NCBI GenBank assembly: GCA_002835545.1 | Contig: PIZK01000016.1 | Coordinates: 1-64,000, forward strand | DNA from: Alteromonadales bacterium alter-6D02 | GTDB lineage: Bacteria; Pseudomonadota; Gammaproteobacteria; Enterobacterales; Psychrobiaceae | DNA length: 64,000 nucleotides | Direction of reading: 5' to 3' | Part shown: positions 9,138 to 19,119 of the stretch, one piece after another | How positions within the stretch are numbered: position 1 is the stretch's first letter | How the letters are laid out: each line of letters begins with the position of its first letter | The notes under the pieces: model-generated | Databases searched by the model: none | Told to the model about the DNA's origin: nothing | What the model saw: the letters and a program-made list of their open reading frames with translations, nothing else | Position numbers and translations under genes: made by a program

Positions 9138-9974
9138 ATGCTTGAGTTATATGATTTTATAGTTAAAGCTAATCGGCTCTATACCCTGCCCGATATCTGC
9201 CTGAAACTGGACTCCTTGATAAAAGATCCGACAACATCTGCAGATGAGGTAGCGCGTTTGGTGAGTTTTGATCCTGCGTTATGTTTCCGCGTTTTGAAGT
9301 TAGCAAACAGTGCCTTATACAGTAAAAAGAGTAACATAACCTCCGTAGAACAAGCCGTGATTAAGATCGGTACCGACGAATTATATAATATCGCTTTATC
9401 TACCTCAGCCGCTTTAACTTTTAAAGGGGCTGGCGGTAAACGAGTTAATTTGCATGATTACTGGCTTCATAGCGTTTATTGTGCGATTCTTGCTAAAGAA
9501 ATACATAAATTACGCTTTCCGGGAACTAATAACTCGCTATTTGTTGCAGGGTTATTACACAATATCGGTTTACTAGTTGTATTAGAGCGCTTGCCATATT
9601 TTGTTGTTGGGTTAACTGATGTGGTCGGTAAAGAAAAAAAAGCACTGTTGTTTGAGAAAGAAACATTAGGTTTTTCTTTTTCTGATATTTCAAGTGGGCT
9701 GTTAAGCCACTGGGGAATTGGAGAGGAATTAGTGGAAACTATTCGTAACCAACATTTATTACATTGTAAATCAAATTATCTTGGGCATAGCCAATCGCTT
9801 AATCTTGCGATAAAGTTAGCCGATGAACTCGTTTTTGAGCCTGATATGCCTGCTGAAAAATTTATTACACCATCTATTATCGAGTTAAGTGGTTTGGATG
9901 AAGAGCAATTGATAACTATTATCGAAAAAACGACGGATAATGCGCAGTCGCTTTCGAAAGTGTTACAGGGATAG
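9138..9974 (+). CDS. HDOD-domain signalling protein
   Basis: The 278-aa protein is nearly all HDOD domain (an HD-related, usually non-hydrolytic output domain). It shows the typical LPDICLKLDSLIKD, VSFDPALCFRVLKLANSALY and SVEQAVIKIG stretches, then a helix with GLLHNIGLLV where hydrolytic relatives have HD. HDOD proteins act in signal transduction with response regulators or cyclic-nucleotide pathways; a substrate is not known here. It lies 9 bp before the REC-HD-GYP gene on the same strand, so the two very probably form one operon and signalling unit. Confidence 0.88.
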   Translation: MLELYDFIVKANRLYTLPDICLKLDSLIKDPTTSADEVARLVSFDPALCFRVLKLANSALYSKKSNITSVEQAVIKIGTDELYNIALSTSAALTFKGAGGKRVNLHDYWLHSVYCAILAKEIHKLRFPGTNNSLFVAGLLHNIGLLVVLERLPYFVVGLTDVVGKEKKALLFEKETLGFSFSDISSGLLSHWGIGEELVETIRNQHLLHCKSNYLGHSQSLNLAIKLADELVFEPDMPAEKFITPSIIELSGLDEEQLITIIEKTTDNAQSLSKVLQG

Positions 9975-9983
9975 GGGGTGAAT

Positions 9984-11513
9984 ATGAATGATATGTTTTT
10001 ATTCTCTGACGATAATGCAGTAGAAGCAAAACCTCAAAAAGCGCCTTGGCAAGTATTAGTTGTTGATGATGAGAAAGATGTTCATGCTGTTACCTCGTTA
10101 GCACTTGGCTCGTTTGAGTTTCACGGCCGCGAACTCGAGCTTCTCCATGCTTACAGCGCAAAAGAAGCTAAAGAAACGTTAAAGAACAATGCTGATATCG
10201 CCTTAATCCTACTTGATGTAGTGATGGAGACGGATCAAGCAGGGTTAGAGCTTGCCGCTTATATCCGTAAAGAGTTGAAAAACCATTCAGTACGTATCGT
10301 ATTACGTACCGGTCAACCAGGCCAAGCACCTGAGCATCAGGTTATTCGTGACTACGACATTAATGACTATAAAAATAAGACCGAGTTAACCTCAGCTAAG
10401 CTTTATACCATTCTTTATTCAAATTTACGTTCGTATAAAGATATTAATACTGTGTTACGAAGTAAGGCAGCACTTGAGCGTTTAATTATTGCCTCGCGTG
10501 GTATCTCGTCCATTCATGGCCTAAAAGCCTTTGTGAATTTAACACTCGCTCAATTAAGTGATTTGCTACATATCAGTGATGATAAAGCCTTTGGTAAAGA
10601 GTCTGACGCCTATTCATACCATAATGAAACCAAAGAAATTAAACATTTCTTATTTCAGGAATCGGAAGAGCTCGAAGAAGATGTCTCACTAGACTCTTTA
10701 CCAGAGGTTAAACGCGAATTAATTGAAGAAGCGACACGCACAAACGCTAATGTCTATCGAGAAAAAGATTTTGTGATGTTTTGCTCGGGTCAAAAAGTCA
10801 GTTTGATTTTTTATGGCAAAACTAAAAGCCGAATAAACAGTATTGACCGTAATATTCTTAATATATTCACTGAAAACTTAATTTCGATTATCGATAATAT
10901 CTATTTACATGAAGTAATTGATAATAGTCAAAAAGAGTTAATTTATCGTTTAGGTGAGGTGGTTGAATCTCGTTCAAATGAAACTGGGTATCACGTAAAG
11001 CGTGTTGCTTATTACTCTGCACTACTCGGTGAGTTAGTTGGTTTACCTGATGATGAAGTTGAGTTAATTAAGAGTGCTTCACCATTACATGATGTTGGCA
11101 AGATTGCGATTCCTGATGCGGTTTTAAATAAACCAGGTAAATTGGATGCCGATGAATGGGAAATTATGAAGACCCACGCATTGAAGGGTTATAATATTCT
11201 CAATGGTGCGGGTTTAGTTTTATTGGATGTTGCTGCTACCATTGCGTTAACTCACCACGAAAAATGGGATGGCAGTGGCTATCCACAAGGGCTAGCTAAA
11301 GAAGATATTCATCTTTACGGTCGCATCACAGCTATTGCAGATGTTTTTGACGCACTAGGGAGTGATCGTTGTTATAAGAAAGCCTGGGAGCTGGATCGCA
11401 TTCTCGAACTGTTTAAAGAGGAGCGTGGTAAACACTTTGACCCTCGGTTAATTGACTTACTGATGGATAACCTTGATAAGTTCTTAGAGATTCGAGACCG
11501 TTATAAAGATTAG
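9984..11513 (+). CDS. Response regulator with REC, DUF3369 and HD-GYP domains
   Basis: This 509-aa regulator has a REC domain (about residues 22-145) with phospho-acceptor aspartate in ALILLDVVME (about D78), a DUF3369 middle domain (about 155-310) and a C-terminal HD-GYP phosphodiesterase domain. The HD pair (LHDVGKIAIP, about 369) and GYP signature (HHEKWDGSGYP, about 432) are intact, so it probably hydrolyses cyclic di-GMP. A GTG two codons upstream (9978) is in frame, but its bases belong to the run AGGGGG that serves as ribosome site for ATG 9984. It is paired with the HDOD gene, and no histidine kinase is adjacent. Confidence 0.93.
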   Translation: MNDMFLFSDDNAVEAKPQKAPWQVLVVDDEKDVHAVTSLALGSFEFHGRELELLHAYSAKEAKETLKNNADIALILLDVVMETDQAGLELAAYIRKELKNHSVRIVLRTGQPGQAPEHQVIRDYDINDYKNKTELTSAKLYTILYSNLRSYKDINTVLRSKAALERLIIASRGISSIHGLKAFVNLTLAQLSDLLHISDDKAFGKESDAYSYHNETKEIKHFLFQESEELEEDVSLDSLPEVKRELIEEATRTNANVYREKDFVMFCSGQKVSLIFYGKTKSRINSIDRNILNIFTENLISIIDNIYLHEVIDNSQKELIYRLGEVVESRSNETGYHVKRVAYYSALLGELVGLPDDEVELIKSASPLHDVGKIAIPDAVLNKPGKLDADEWEIMKTHALKGYNILNGAGLVLLDVAATIALTHHEKWDGSGYPQGLAKEDIHLYGRITAIADVFDALGSDRCYKKAWELDRILELFKEERGKHFDPRLIDLLMDNLDKFLEIRDRYKD

Positions 11514-11542
11514 GTTGACTACCTAAGTCCCTTATTATAATT

Positions 11543-11575
11543 AACAAAGCCACTCTCATGGGAAGTGGCTTTGTT
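11543..11575 (+). terminator. Hairpin terminator after the HD-GYP gene
   Basis: The 12-bp stem AACAAAGCCACT / AGTGGCTTTGTT around a 9-base loop lies 30 bp after the stop. The following T-run is short, so termination may be partial. Confidence 0.7.
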
Positions 11576-11749
11576 GCTTACTGACCCGAGCAATATATTC
11601 CTCTCACCTTCATGACTGTATTCTTATTCTTAAAAGTTATAAAAACTAATTATCTATTATTTTAAGAAATAAGGTCGGGTGTGTATATTGATCATATTAA
11701 AAATATCAACTCAGTGTGCTTTTGCCACTGCTAAGATTGGGATAGTGTA

Positions 11750-12658
11750 ATGACTCAAGTAAACCTTACTCATTTACAGCAACTAGAAGCGGAAAGTATC
11801 CATATTATTCGTGAAGTTGCTGCTGAATTTGATAACCCGGTGATGCTTTACTCTGTAGGTAAAGACAGTGCCGTCATGCTTCACCTTGCGCGTAAAGCAT
11901 TCGCACCAGCAAAACTGCCGTTTCCTTTGCTACATGTTGACACTAACTGGAAGTTCCGCGAAATGATTGAATTTCGTGATGAACAAGCAAAAAAGCATGG
12001 CTTTGATCTGTTAGTTCATAAAAACCCTGAAGGGTTAGCAATGGATATGAATCCATTTACTTACGGTAGTGCTAAGCATACTGATGTAATGAAAACTGAA
12101 GGTTTAAAGCAAGCTTTAAACAAGTACGGTTTTGATGCCGCATTTGGTGGTGCACGTCGTGATGAAGAAAAGTCACGTGCTAAAGAGCGTGTTTACTCTT
12201 TCCGTGATAACCAGCATCGTTGGGATCCTAAGAACCAGCGTCCAGAGTTATGGCATACCTATAACGGTCAAGTGAACAAAGGTGAGAGCATTCGTGTTTT
12301 CCCATTATCTAACTGGACTGAACTTGATATTTGGCAATATATTTATCTAGAAAATATTGACATTGTTCCACTTTATTTTGCTGCTCCACGTCCTGTTGTT
12401 GAGCGCGATGGCGTTAAGATTATGGTCGATGATGACCGTATGCCAATTGAAGAAGGTGAAAAAGTTGAAAATGAAATGGTGCGTTTTAGAACGTTAGGCT
12501 GTTACCCGCTGACGGGCGCAATCGACTCTGAAGCCGATTCATTACCTAAAATTATCGAAGAAATGTTGCTTGCTCGTTCGTCTGAACGTCAAGGTCGCGT
12601 TATTGATAACGACTCATCTGGCTCAATGGAACTTAAAAAGCGTCAAGGTTATTTCTAG
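11750..12658 (+). CDS. cysD: Sulfate adenylyltransferase subunit 2
   Basis: CysD is the catalytic ATP sulfurylase subunit that makes APS from sulfate and ATP, driven by the GTPase CysN. The 302-aa product shows the PP-loop [18 protein letters not shown], the DTNWKFREM motif, [15 protein letters not shown] and the C-terminal [12 protein letters not shown], all standard for the family. It opens the cysD-cysN-permease-cysC-cysQ operon, with 9 bp to cysN. The 236-bp upstream region holds the previous terminator and AT-rich DNA that probably contains the operon promoter; a CysB site is expected but not recognised. Confidence 0.97.
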   Translation: MTQVNLTHLQQLEAESIHIIREVAAEFDNPVMLYSVGKDSAVMLHLARKAFAPAKLPFPLLHVDTNWKFREMIEFRDEQAKKHGFDLLVHKNPEGLAMDMNPFTYGSAKHTDVMKTEGLKQALNKYGFDAAFGGARRDEEKSRAKERVYSFRDNQHRWDPKNQRPELWHTYNGQVNKGESIRVFPLSNWTELDIWQYIYLENIDIVPLYFAAPRPVVERDGVKIMVDDDRMPIEEGEKVENEMVRFRTLGCYPLTGAIDSEADSLPKIIEEMLLARSSERQGRVIDNDSSGSMELKKRQGYF

Positions 12659-12667
12659 GAAGCACTC

Positions 12668-14092
12668 ATGAATAATGAAAATATTGCAGCACAAATTAAT
12701 GATATCGGGGTAGAGAGCTACCTTGAATTACAACAACATAAAAGCCTCTTACGCTTACTTACTTGTGGTAGCGTAGATGACGGTAAAAGTACGTTAATCG
12801 GTCGTCTATTACACGATAGCGCACAAATTTATGAAGATCAGTTAGCAGCACTTAAAAACGACAGTCAAAAAATGGGTACGACTGGTGAAGCAATCGATTT
12901 AGCTTTATTAGTGGACGGTTTAGTGGCTGAGCGTGAGCAAGGTATTACCATTGATGTTGCTTACCGTTATTTCTCAACGAATAAACGTAAGTTTATTATC
13001 GCTGATACGCCGGGACACGAGCAATACACACGTAACATGGCTACTGGTGCTTCTACTTGTGATTTAGCTGTTATCCTAATTGATGCACGTTACGGTGTGC
13101 AGGTGCAAACAAAGCGCCATAGCTTTATTGCTTCTTTATTAGGTATTAAACACTTTATCGTTGCGGTTAACAAAATGGATTTAGTTGATTTTGACGAAAC
13201 GGTTTATAACAACATTCGTGAAGATTACCTAGAGTTTGTTGGCGGTTTAGGGGAACGTGATATTCAATTCGTTCCAATGTCAGCACTTAACGGTGATAAC
13301 GTTGTAAATCGTAGTCAAGCAATGCCTTGGTACCAAGGTGAAACTATGCTTCATTTACTTGAAACGGTTAAAATTAACGACGATGTTGTTGATAACGGTG
13401 CTCGTTTACCTGTTCAATATGTTAACCGTCCTAACTTAGATTTCCGTGGTTTCTGTGGAACGTTAGCTTCTGGTACCGTTAATGTAGGCGATAACATTAC
13501 AGTATTACCATCAGGAAAAACGAGCTCAGTTAAATCAATCGTTACCTTCGAGGGTGAGCTACCATCGGCGTCACGAGGACAAGCAATTACGTTAACACTT
13601 AACGATGAAGTTGATGTTAGTCGTGGTGACATGTTAGTGACAGGCACTTTACCATTAGTGAGTCAGGCTGCTAAAGCTAAGCTTGTATGGATGGGTGAGA
13701 AGCCGCTTGAAATTAATCGTCAATACGATTTAAAAATTGCAAGTAAGAAAACTCAGGTGTCAATCGGTAGTATCGATCATTTAATCAATGTGAACACCTT
13801 AGTACACGAAGATGCATCAGAACTAGCGCTTAATGAAGTCGCTCAGGTTCAGTTAAACTTTGCTGAGAAGTTAGCATTTGATTTGTACAATGATGTTCGT
13901 GATACGGGTGGTTTTATCTTAATCGACCGTCTAACAAATGTGACAGTTGCAGCAGGTATGATTGAGCAATCTGTTGAAGCAGAAGCTACATCACATGAGT
14001 TTTCAGAGTTCGAATTAGAGTTTAACCAACTCGTTCGTAAGCATTTCCCACACTGGCAGGCACTAGATATTAGTGCGCTAAAAGGAAAGTAA
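12668..14092 (+). CDS. cysN: Sulfate adenylyltransferase subunit 1 (GTPase)
   Basis: CysN is the EF-Tu-like GTPase subunit of ATP sulfurylase. G1 [10 protein letters not shown] (about residue 33), G3 [11 protein letters not shown], and G4 NKMDLVD are intact, followed by two beta-barrel domains. At 474 aa it matches stand-alone CysN and lacks a fused APS kinase; the kinase is encoded separately as cysC three genes on. The start follows AGGAAGC. The stop is one base before the GTG start of the permease gene. Confidence 0.97.
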   Translation: MNNENIAAQINDIGVESYLELQQHKSLLRLLTCGSVDDGKSTLIGRLLHDSAQIYEDQLAALKNDSQKMGTTGEAIDLALLVDGLVAEREQGITIDVAYRYFSTNKRKFIIADTPGHEQYTRNMATGASTCDLAVILIDARYGVQVQTKRHSFIASLLGIKHFIVAVNKMDLVDFDETVYNNIREDYLEFVGGLGERDIQFVPMSALNGDNVVNRSQAMPWYQGETMLHLLETVKINDDVVDNGARLPVQYVNRPNLDFRGFCGTLASGTVNVGDNITVLPSGKTSSVKSIVTFEGELPSASRGQAITLTLNDEVDVSRGDMLVTGTLPLVSQAAKAKLVWMGEKPLEINRQYDLKIASKKTQVSIGSIDHLINVNTLVHEDASELALNEVAQVQLNFAEKLAFDLYNDVRDTGGFILIDRLTNVTVAAGMIEQSVEAEATSHEFSEFELEFNQLVRKHFPHWQALDISALKGK

Positions 14093-14093
14093 A

Positions 14094-15833
14094 GTGTTTA
14101 CTCAGTCAGCTGGTGTTATTTTAATGCTGACGGTGCTGGTCGGATTGTTAATTAGTAACAAAATCCGACCGGCCATTCTCTTTGTCAGTGCCATCGCATT
14201 AAGCTATATGTTAGATTGGATTAGCCTCGAAGATATGATGGCTAATTTTACCAACTCTTCTGTTCTAACATTAGTTCTACTTTTACTCGTCTCTGTTGCG
14301 ATGGAAAAAACCGATATTTTACAAACCATTGGACGGCAACTAAACCAAACTAGCTTTGTTTTGGTAATTGCTAAACTTGGTTTTTCTACGGCCTTTTTAT
14401 CATCTATTACCAATAACTCTGCCGTGGTTGCTTCCATGATTGGGGTACTTAAACGTAACCAATACCACTCTCCATCGAAGCTATTATTACCGCTATCGTA
14501 TGCCGCCATTTTAGGGGGGACTTTAACCCTGATTGGCACCTCAACCAATTTGATCGTTAACAGTTTTGTTGTTGATGCTGGGCTTGAACCCATAGGGTTC
14601 TTTGATTTTACAATTATTGGCTTAGTTGTCGTTGCCGCTGGTGTTGCTGTGTTAGCGCTTTTGGGTGGCCGGTTACCAGACCGGTTTAATAATCAGCCAA
14701 CAGAATTACCTTACCTGCTAGAAGCTGTTGTCAGTGACGATTCTGTCATGATTGGTAAAACGGTTGAGAAAAATCGTTTAAGAGCATTGCAGCGTCTTTA
14801 TTTAGTGGAGATTGAGCGAGGCGGAGAGTTGATTCGTCCTGTTTGCCCGCAAGAAGAACTTCAAGCGGGTGACCGCTTAATGTTTGCTGGTGATACCGAT
14901 AGCTTGCACTTGTTACAAGAAATGCAAGGCTTGGAATGGTTTGCCAAGTCACACCTTAAAGGTCAGGCGTTAATGGAAGTGATTGTTAGTCACTCGGCTT
15001 CAATTAAAGGAAAAACGCTAAAAGAGTGTGAATTTAGGCAGAACTTTGATGCTGCTGTTGTTGCTATTCGTCGTGGTCATGAACAACTTAGTGGTGGCCT
15101 AGGGCAAATAAAACTGCGTGCTGGCGACACGTTAATGTTAGTGCCAGGAAAGAACTTCCATCAGCACCGTAATATGGTGCGTGAGTTCGTCATGGTCTCA
15201 GAGTCTCGTGTTAGCGCTAAACTCGATGCTAAGCAATCTAAGTTTGTATTATTTAGTTTTCTTTCAGTGCTAGGACTCGCTCTCACGGGAACGGTTGATC
15301 TAACCAAGGGACTGTTATGTTTACTGGTCGGCTACTTATTTGCTGGTGTAATCTCCTTAGAGGAGCTCAAGCGACGCTTTCCTATTGAACTAACGCTTAT
15401 TGTCGGCTCGGCCTTAGGCCTTGCCAGTATCATGGTTGATAATGGGGTTGCAGAGATGTTAGGGCAGGGTTTATTAACCTTGTTCGGTGACTGGGGGATT
15501 TTAGGCGCGTTTATTGCGATCTATTTATTTACCTTATTACTTACGGAATTAATTACCAATAATGCCGCTGCTGCGCTGGCTTTTCCAATTGCCTATAGTT
15601 TAGCTGTTGGCTATGGTGTTGACCCCCGTCCTTTTATTATGGCGGTGATCTTCGGCGCTAGTGCGAGCTTTATATCCCCTTATGGCTATCAAACCAATCT
15701 AATGGTTTATAGTGCAGGTAATTACCACTTTAAAGATTATTTACGCATTGGTGTGCCATTGTCGTTAGTTTATTCTGCGATAGTGATTTATATGGTACCA
15801 ATGATTTTCCCTTTTTCTAAGGTTACATTTTAA
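14094..15833 (+). CDS. SLC13-family permease with RCK_C domains, probable sulfate importer
   Basis: The 579-aa protein has about 10-12 hydrophobic helices in two halves of a divalent-anion:Na+ symporter fold, with the repeated SITNNSAVV and ELITNNAAAALAFP motifs that bind anion and sodium in this family. A soluble insert of two TrkA-C (RCK_C) domains lies between the halves (about residues 205-370). Position between cysN and cysC, with a 1-bp gap to cysN, makes sulfate the likely substrate; SLC13 members also carry dicarboxylates, so substrate is inferred. It starts at GTG 14094 behind AAAGGAAAG. No ABC sulfate transporter is seen in the window, so this may be an important sulfate entry route. 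Confidence 0.9.
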   Translation: MFTQSAGVILMLTVLVGLLISNKIRPAILFVSAIALSYMLDWISLEDMMANFTNSSVLTLVLLLLVSVAMEKTDILQTIGRQLNQTSFVLVIAKLGFSTAFLSSITNNSAVVASMIGVLKRNQYHSPSKLLLPLSYAAILGGTLTLIGTSTNLIVNSFVVDAGLEPIGFFDFTIIGLVVVAAGVAVLALLGGRLPDRFNNQPTELPYLLEAVVSDDSVMIGKTVEKNRLRALQRLYLVEIERGGELIRPVCPQEELQAGDRLMFAGDTDSLHLLQEMQGLEWFAKSHLKGQALMEVIVSHSASIKGKTLKECEFRQNFDAAVVAIRRGHEQLSGGLGQIKLRAGDTLMLVPGKNFHQHRNMVREFVMVSESRVSAKLDAKQSKFVLFSFLSVLGLALTGTVDLTKGLLCLLVGYLFAGVISLEELKRRFPIELTLIVGSALGLASIMVDNGVAEMLGQGLLTLFGDWGILGAFIAIYLFTLLLTELITNNAAAALAFPIAYSLAVGYGVDPRPFIMAVIFGASASFISPYGYQTNLMVYSAGNYHFKDYLRIGVPLSLVYSAIVIYMVPMIFPFSKVTF

Positions 15834-15845
15834 AGAATTAATATT

Positions 15846-16445
15846 ATGAGTGATGAAAATATTGTTTGGCATCAACATGCTGTCGATAAAGCGCTTCGTG
15901 GTGAGCAAAAGCGTCAGAAACCTTGTGTCTTATGGTTCACTGGCCTAAGCGGTTCAGGTAAGTCGACAGTTGCTGGTGCATTAGAGCGTGTACTTTATGA
16001 AGCGGGTCAACATACTTACCTGCTTGATGGTGACAACGTACGTCATGGTTTATGTGGTGATTTAGGCTTCGATGATGCTGCGCGACAGGAAAATATTCGT
16101 CGTGTCGGTGAGGTGGCCAAATTAATGGCTGATGCGGGCCTTATTGTGCTAAGTGCATTTATTTCTCCTTTTACTCAAGAGCGTGAGCAAGTACGTGCAA
16201 TGCTTAACGAGGGTGAGTTTATTGAAGTTCATATCGCTACTTCATTAGCTGCATGTGAAGAGCGTGACCCAAAAGGGCTTTATAAAAAAGCGCGCGCTGG
16301 AGAGATTAAACACTTTACGGGCATTGACTCTGAATACCAAGCACCTAAGAACCCTGAAATTGTTATTCAAACAGAAGAGCAAACGCTAGAGCAAAGTGTC
16401 GAGCAATTAGTAAATTATCTTCGAGAGCAAGGTTATATTTCATGA
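15846..16445 (+). CDS. cysC: Adenylyl-sulfate (APS) kinase
   Basis: CysC phosphorylates APS to PAPS. The 199-aa product has the P-loop [11 protein letters not shown] (about residues 35-44), the DGDNVRHGL substrate motif, [10 protein letters not shown] and the [17 protein letters not shown] loop typical of APS kinases. It is the stand-alone form and complements the unfused cysN. It lies 12 bp after the permease and overlaps cysQ by 4 bases (ATGA). Confidence 0.97.
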   Translation: MSDENIVWHQHAVDKALRGEQKRQKPCVLWFTGLSGSGKSTVAGALERVLYEAGQHTYLLDGDNVRHGLCGDLGFDDAARQENIRRVGEVAKLMADAGLIVLSAFISPFTQEREQVRAMLNEGEFIEVHIATSLAACEERDPKGLYKKARAGEIKHFTGIDSEYQAPKNPEIVIQTEEQTLEQSVEQLVNYLREQGYIS

Positions 16446-17224
16446 GTGAGATAATCTTACAAGGTATTGTGGCAATCGCAGAACAAGCGGGTGAAGCGAT
16501 TATGACGTTTTACCGCCAAGGTGAAACACAAACGTGGACTAAAAAAGATGATAGCCCAATCACAGAGGCTGATTTAGCGGCCCATAAGGTTATTGTTGCC
16601 GGGTTAGCTGAGCTTACGCCTGAGATTCCCGTGCTATCAGAAGAGTCAGATAGCATTACTTGGCAGCAGCGTCAGCAATGGCAACGCTACTGGCTTGTAG
16701 ATCCGCTGGATGGGACTAAAGAGTTTATCAAACAGAACGGTGAGTTTACGGTCAACATTGCGTTGATAGAAAACAATCAACCGACAATGGCTGTAGTATA
16801 TGCACCAGCCCTGAATAAAACATACTATGCCAATAGCGAGCTTGGTTGTTTCTTCAAAGGGGAGTCTGGAGACGTAGAAAAACTTACATTGAATGAGCGT
16901 GAATTAAATAGCCCATTAAAAGTGGTTGGTAGTCGTTCACACCCAAGTCCTGAGTTGGCAGAGTTTATAGCGCAGTTTGAGCAAACTGAGACTGTGCCAA
17001 CAGGGAGTTCGTTAAAGTTTTGTCTCGTGGCTCAAGGGTTGGCCGATGTTTATCCGCGCTTTGGTCCAACGATGGAGTGGGACACTGGCGCAGGGCAATG
17101 TATCGCTCAATGTGCGGGAGCTGAAGTGTCAAAGTTTGACCGGCAACCTCTTGATTATAATACTAAAGACTCATTGTTAAATGAATACTTTATCGTATTT
17201 AACCCTAAATTGATCTGGCGCTAG
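16442..17224 (+). CDS. cysQ: 3'(2'),5'-bisphosphate nucleotidase
   Basis: CysQ removes the 3'-phosphate from PAP (the by-product of CysH) and PAPS, keeping flux through sulfate assimilation and preventing PAP toxicity. The 260-aa sequence is an inositol-monophosphatase-fold enzyme with metal ligands in [16 protein letters not shown] and EWDTGAGQC. It overlaps cysC by 4 bases and ends the operon. The start codon ATGAGTGAG is embedded in the cysC stop. Confidence 0.95.
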   Translation: MSEIILQGIVAIAEQAGEAIMTFYRQGETQTWTKKDDSPITEADLAAHKVIVAGLAELTPEIPVLSEESDSITWQQRQQWQRYWLVDPLDGTKEFIKQNGEFTVNIALIENNQPTMAVVYAPALNKTYYANSELGCFFKGESGDVEKLTLNERELNSPLKVVGSRSHPSPELAEFIAQFEQTETVPTGSSLKFCLVAQGLADVYPRFGPTMEWDTGAGQCIAQCAGAEVSKFDRQPLDYNTKDSLLNEYFIVFNPKLIWR

Positions 17225-17305
17225 TATTTTCGTTGTATTATTTGAACTTACTCAGATTTTATGACTATACTCTTACTAATATTAAGTACTTAGTAAGGCT
17301 TGAAT

Positions 17306-18931
17306 TTGAACAAATTAACAATTGCGCAACGCATTTGGTCACTCACCATTGTTGCGGTATGCATCATTTTAGCGAAGCTTGCATTCGGGTTAGTCGATGT
17401 GAAGCATCAGTTAACGGAAGATTATAAACACCGACTATCTTCCGTTATTGATGTTGCCCATTCTATTGTTGCAACTCAGCATAGGTTAGTTACCGAAGGG
17501 AAGTTGTCTACTGAGCAAGCTCAAAAAAATGCCTTGAAAACAATTCAGGGTATGCGCTTTCAAGGCAATGAGTACTTCTGGGTCAACGATATGCAGCCAG
17601 TTATGCTTATGCATCCCATCAAACCCTCTTTAAATCAAAAACACCTAGGAAAACTAGAAGATCCTAATGGTAAGCAAATTTTCAATGAGTTTGTCAAAAC
17701 CGTTCAACAAAGCGGACAAGGCTACGTTGATTATTATTGGCCGCGCGCAGGCAGTGATACACCAGTACCCAAAATATCTTATGTGAAAGGCTTTCAGCCG
17801 TGGGGCTGGATAGTCGGCTCTGGCATATATGTTGATGATATTGAAGAGACCTATGCCGCGGAACGTAATCGCCAAGTTGTTGTTATTATTGTTGCGATTA
17901 TCGTACTTCTAGCCGCATCAATTTTTATTGGGCGCAGCATTATTATCCCACTGCAACAAGCAAAAGATGCAATGGATGATATCGCTCAGGGCGAGGGCGA
18001 CCTAACGGTTAAATTACAAGTTAATGGTGAAGATGAGTTAGCTGAGCTGTCTAGAAGCTTTAATACATTCGTTGAAAAGATACGTGTTGTAATTTCGAAA
18101 GTTAACGACTTTGGCGGTGAATTGAGTCATTCAAGTGCGGGTTTAACAGGAGTCGCGGCAAATTCGCGTTCGCAAATTGATCACTCGCAAAATGAGGTTG
18201 ATCAAGTGGCTACCGCAATTACTGAGCTTAGCTCTACCGTTAATGAAGTTGCTGGTAATGCCGATAACGCATCGCAAATTGTGCAGCAGGTTAACGATCA
18301 AGCTTCATCAGGCCAAGCTGAAGTGACGCGTTCTATTAATAGTATGCTTGAAGTGGCTAATGTTATTGAGCAAGCTTCAGATTCAGTCAATGAATTAGAA
18401 TCTAACGCGCAAAATATTGGTAATATTGTGGTAGTCATCAAGTCGATTGCTGAGCAAACAAATCTACTGGCTCTTAATGCCGCTATTGAGGCTGCGCGTG
18501 CTGGAGATCAAGGGCGAGGTTTTGCGGTCGTGGCTGATGAAGTCCGAGTACTAGCACAGCGAACTCAAGAGTCTACAACCGAGATAGAGCAGATGATTGA
18601 GAGCTTGCAATCAGGTAGTCAAAGTTTTGTTAATGTCATTGATAATGGCAAGTCGTTAGCTGAACGTGGCGTTGAGCAGTCACAAAAGTCGGGTGAAGCT
18701 TTTGAACACATTGCCGAGCAAATACAGCAGATTGTCGATATGAATGCGCAGGTCGCTGCTGCGACTCAAGAGCAACGTGTCGTTGTGGATGGTTTAAGTA
18801 ACAATGTAAATAGCATTCATGAAGCATTTGGTGCCAGCCTTAATGATTCGATCTCTATCGCGAGCTCTAGTCAGCAATTAGATGCTCTAGCGAATGAGTT
18901 ATCTGAATTACTTGCGCAATTTAAAACTTAA
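17306..18931 (+). CDS. Methyl-accepting chemotaxis protein with sCache_2 sensor
   Basis: The receptor has an N-terminal transmembrane helix (about residues 10-28), a periplasmic single-Cache domain (about 35-185, with the hallmark [17 protein letters not shown] and [14 protein letters not shown]), a second helix, a HAMP domain, and the long cytoplasmic coiled coil with the hairpin tip containing [19 protein letters not shown]. It should signal to CheA/CheW. No ATG fits; TTG at 17306 ([11 protein letters not shown], 541 aa) is placed 7 bp after TAAGG, while TTG 17300 is too close to that site. Neighbouring cys genes end 80 bp upstream, so it is probably independent. Ligand unknown; sCache_2 domains often bind small carboxylates. 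Confidence 0.92.
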   Translation: MNKLTIAQRIWSLTIVAVCIILAKLAFGLVDVKHQLTEDYKHRLSSVIDVAHSIVATQHRLVTEGKLSTEQAQKNALKTIQGMRFQGNEYFWVNDMQPVMLMHPIKPSLNQKHLGKLEDPNGKQIFNEFVKTVQQSGQGYVDYYWPRAGSDTPVPKISYVKGFQPWGWIVGSGIYVDDIEETYAAERNRQVVVIIVAIIVLLAASIFIGRSIIIPLQQAKDAMDDIAQGEGDLTVKLQVNGEDELAELSRSFNTFVEKIRVVISKVNDFGGELSHSSAGLTGVAANSRSQIDHSQNEVDQVATAITELSSTVNEVAGNADNASQIVQQVNDQASSGQAEVTRSINSMLEVANVIEQASDSVNELESNAQNIGNIVVVIKSIAEQTNLLALNAAIEAARAGDQGRGFAVVADEVRVLAQRTQESTTEIEQMIESLQSGSQSFVNVIDNGKSLAERGVEQSQKSGEAFEHIAEQIQQIVDMNAQVAAATQEQRVVVDGLSNNVNSIHEAFGASLNDSISIASSSQQLDALANELSELLAQFKT

Positions 18932-18960
18932 CGGTTAAGTTGAGTTACAGAATGTATTCT

Positions 18961-18986
18961 AAAGCCCAGTTTGACTGGGCTTTTTT
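18961..18986 (+). terminator. Terminator of the chemoreceptor gene
   Basis: A 10-bp stem AAAGCCCAGT / ACTGGGCTTT with a 3-base loop is followed by a T-run, 29 bp after the stop. Confidence 0.93.
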
Positions 18987-19119
18987 CTGGGTAAAAAAAC
19001 TCTTTGTAATATCTTGATACGTATTTACTATCGCTTGATTCACTTTTCCACTCTAATATTAAAGTTAATGCGAGTGTTTTTTAGACAAGCCTTGCATTGA
19101 ATAATGATATGGAGGAGCT

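Noticed and set aside
14204-14593. Minus-strand open frame inside the SLC13 permease
   Set aside because: Antisense to membrane-helix codons, without a ribosome site or recognisable domain.
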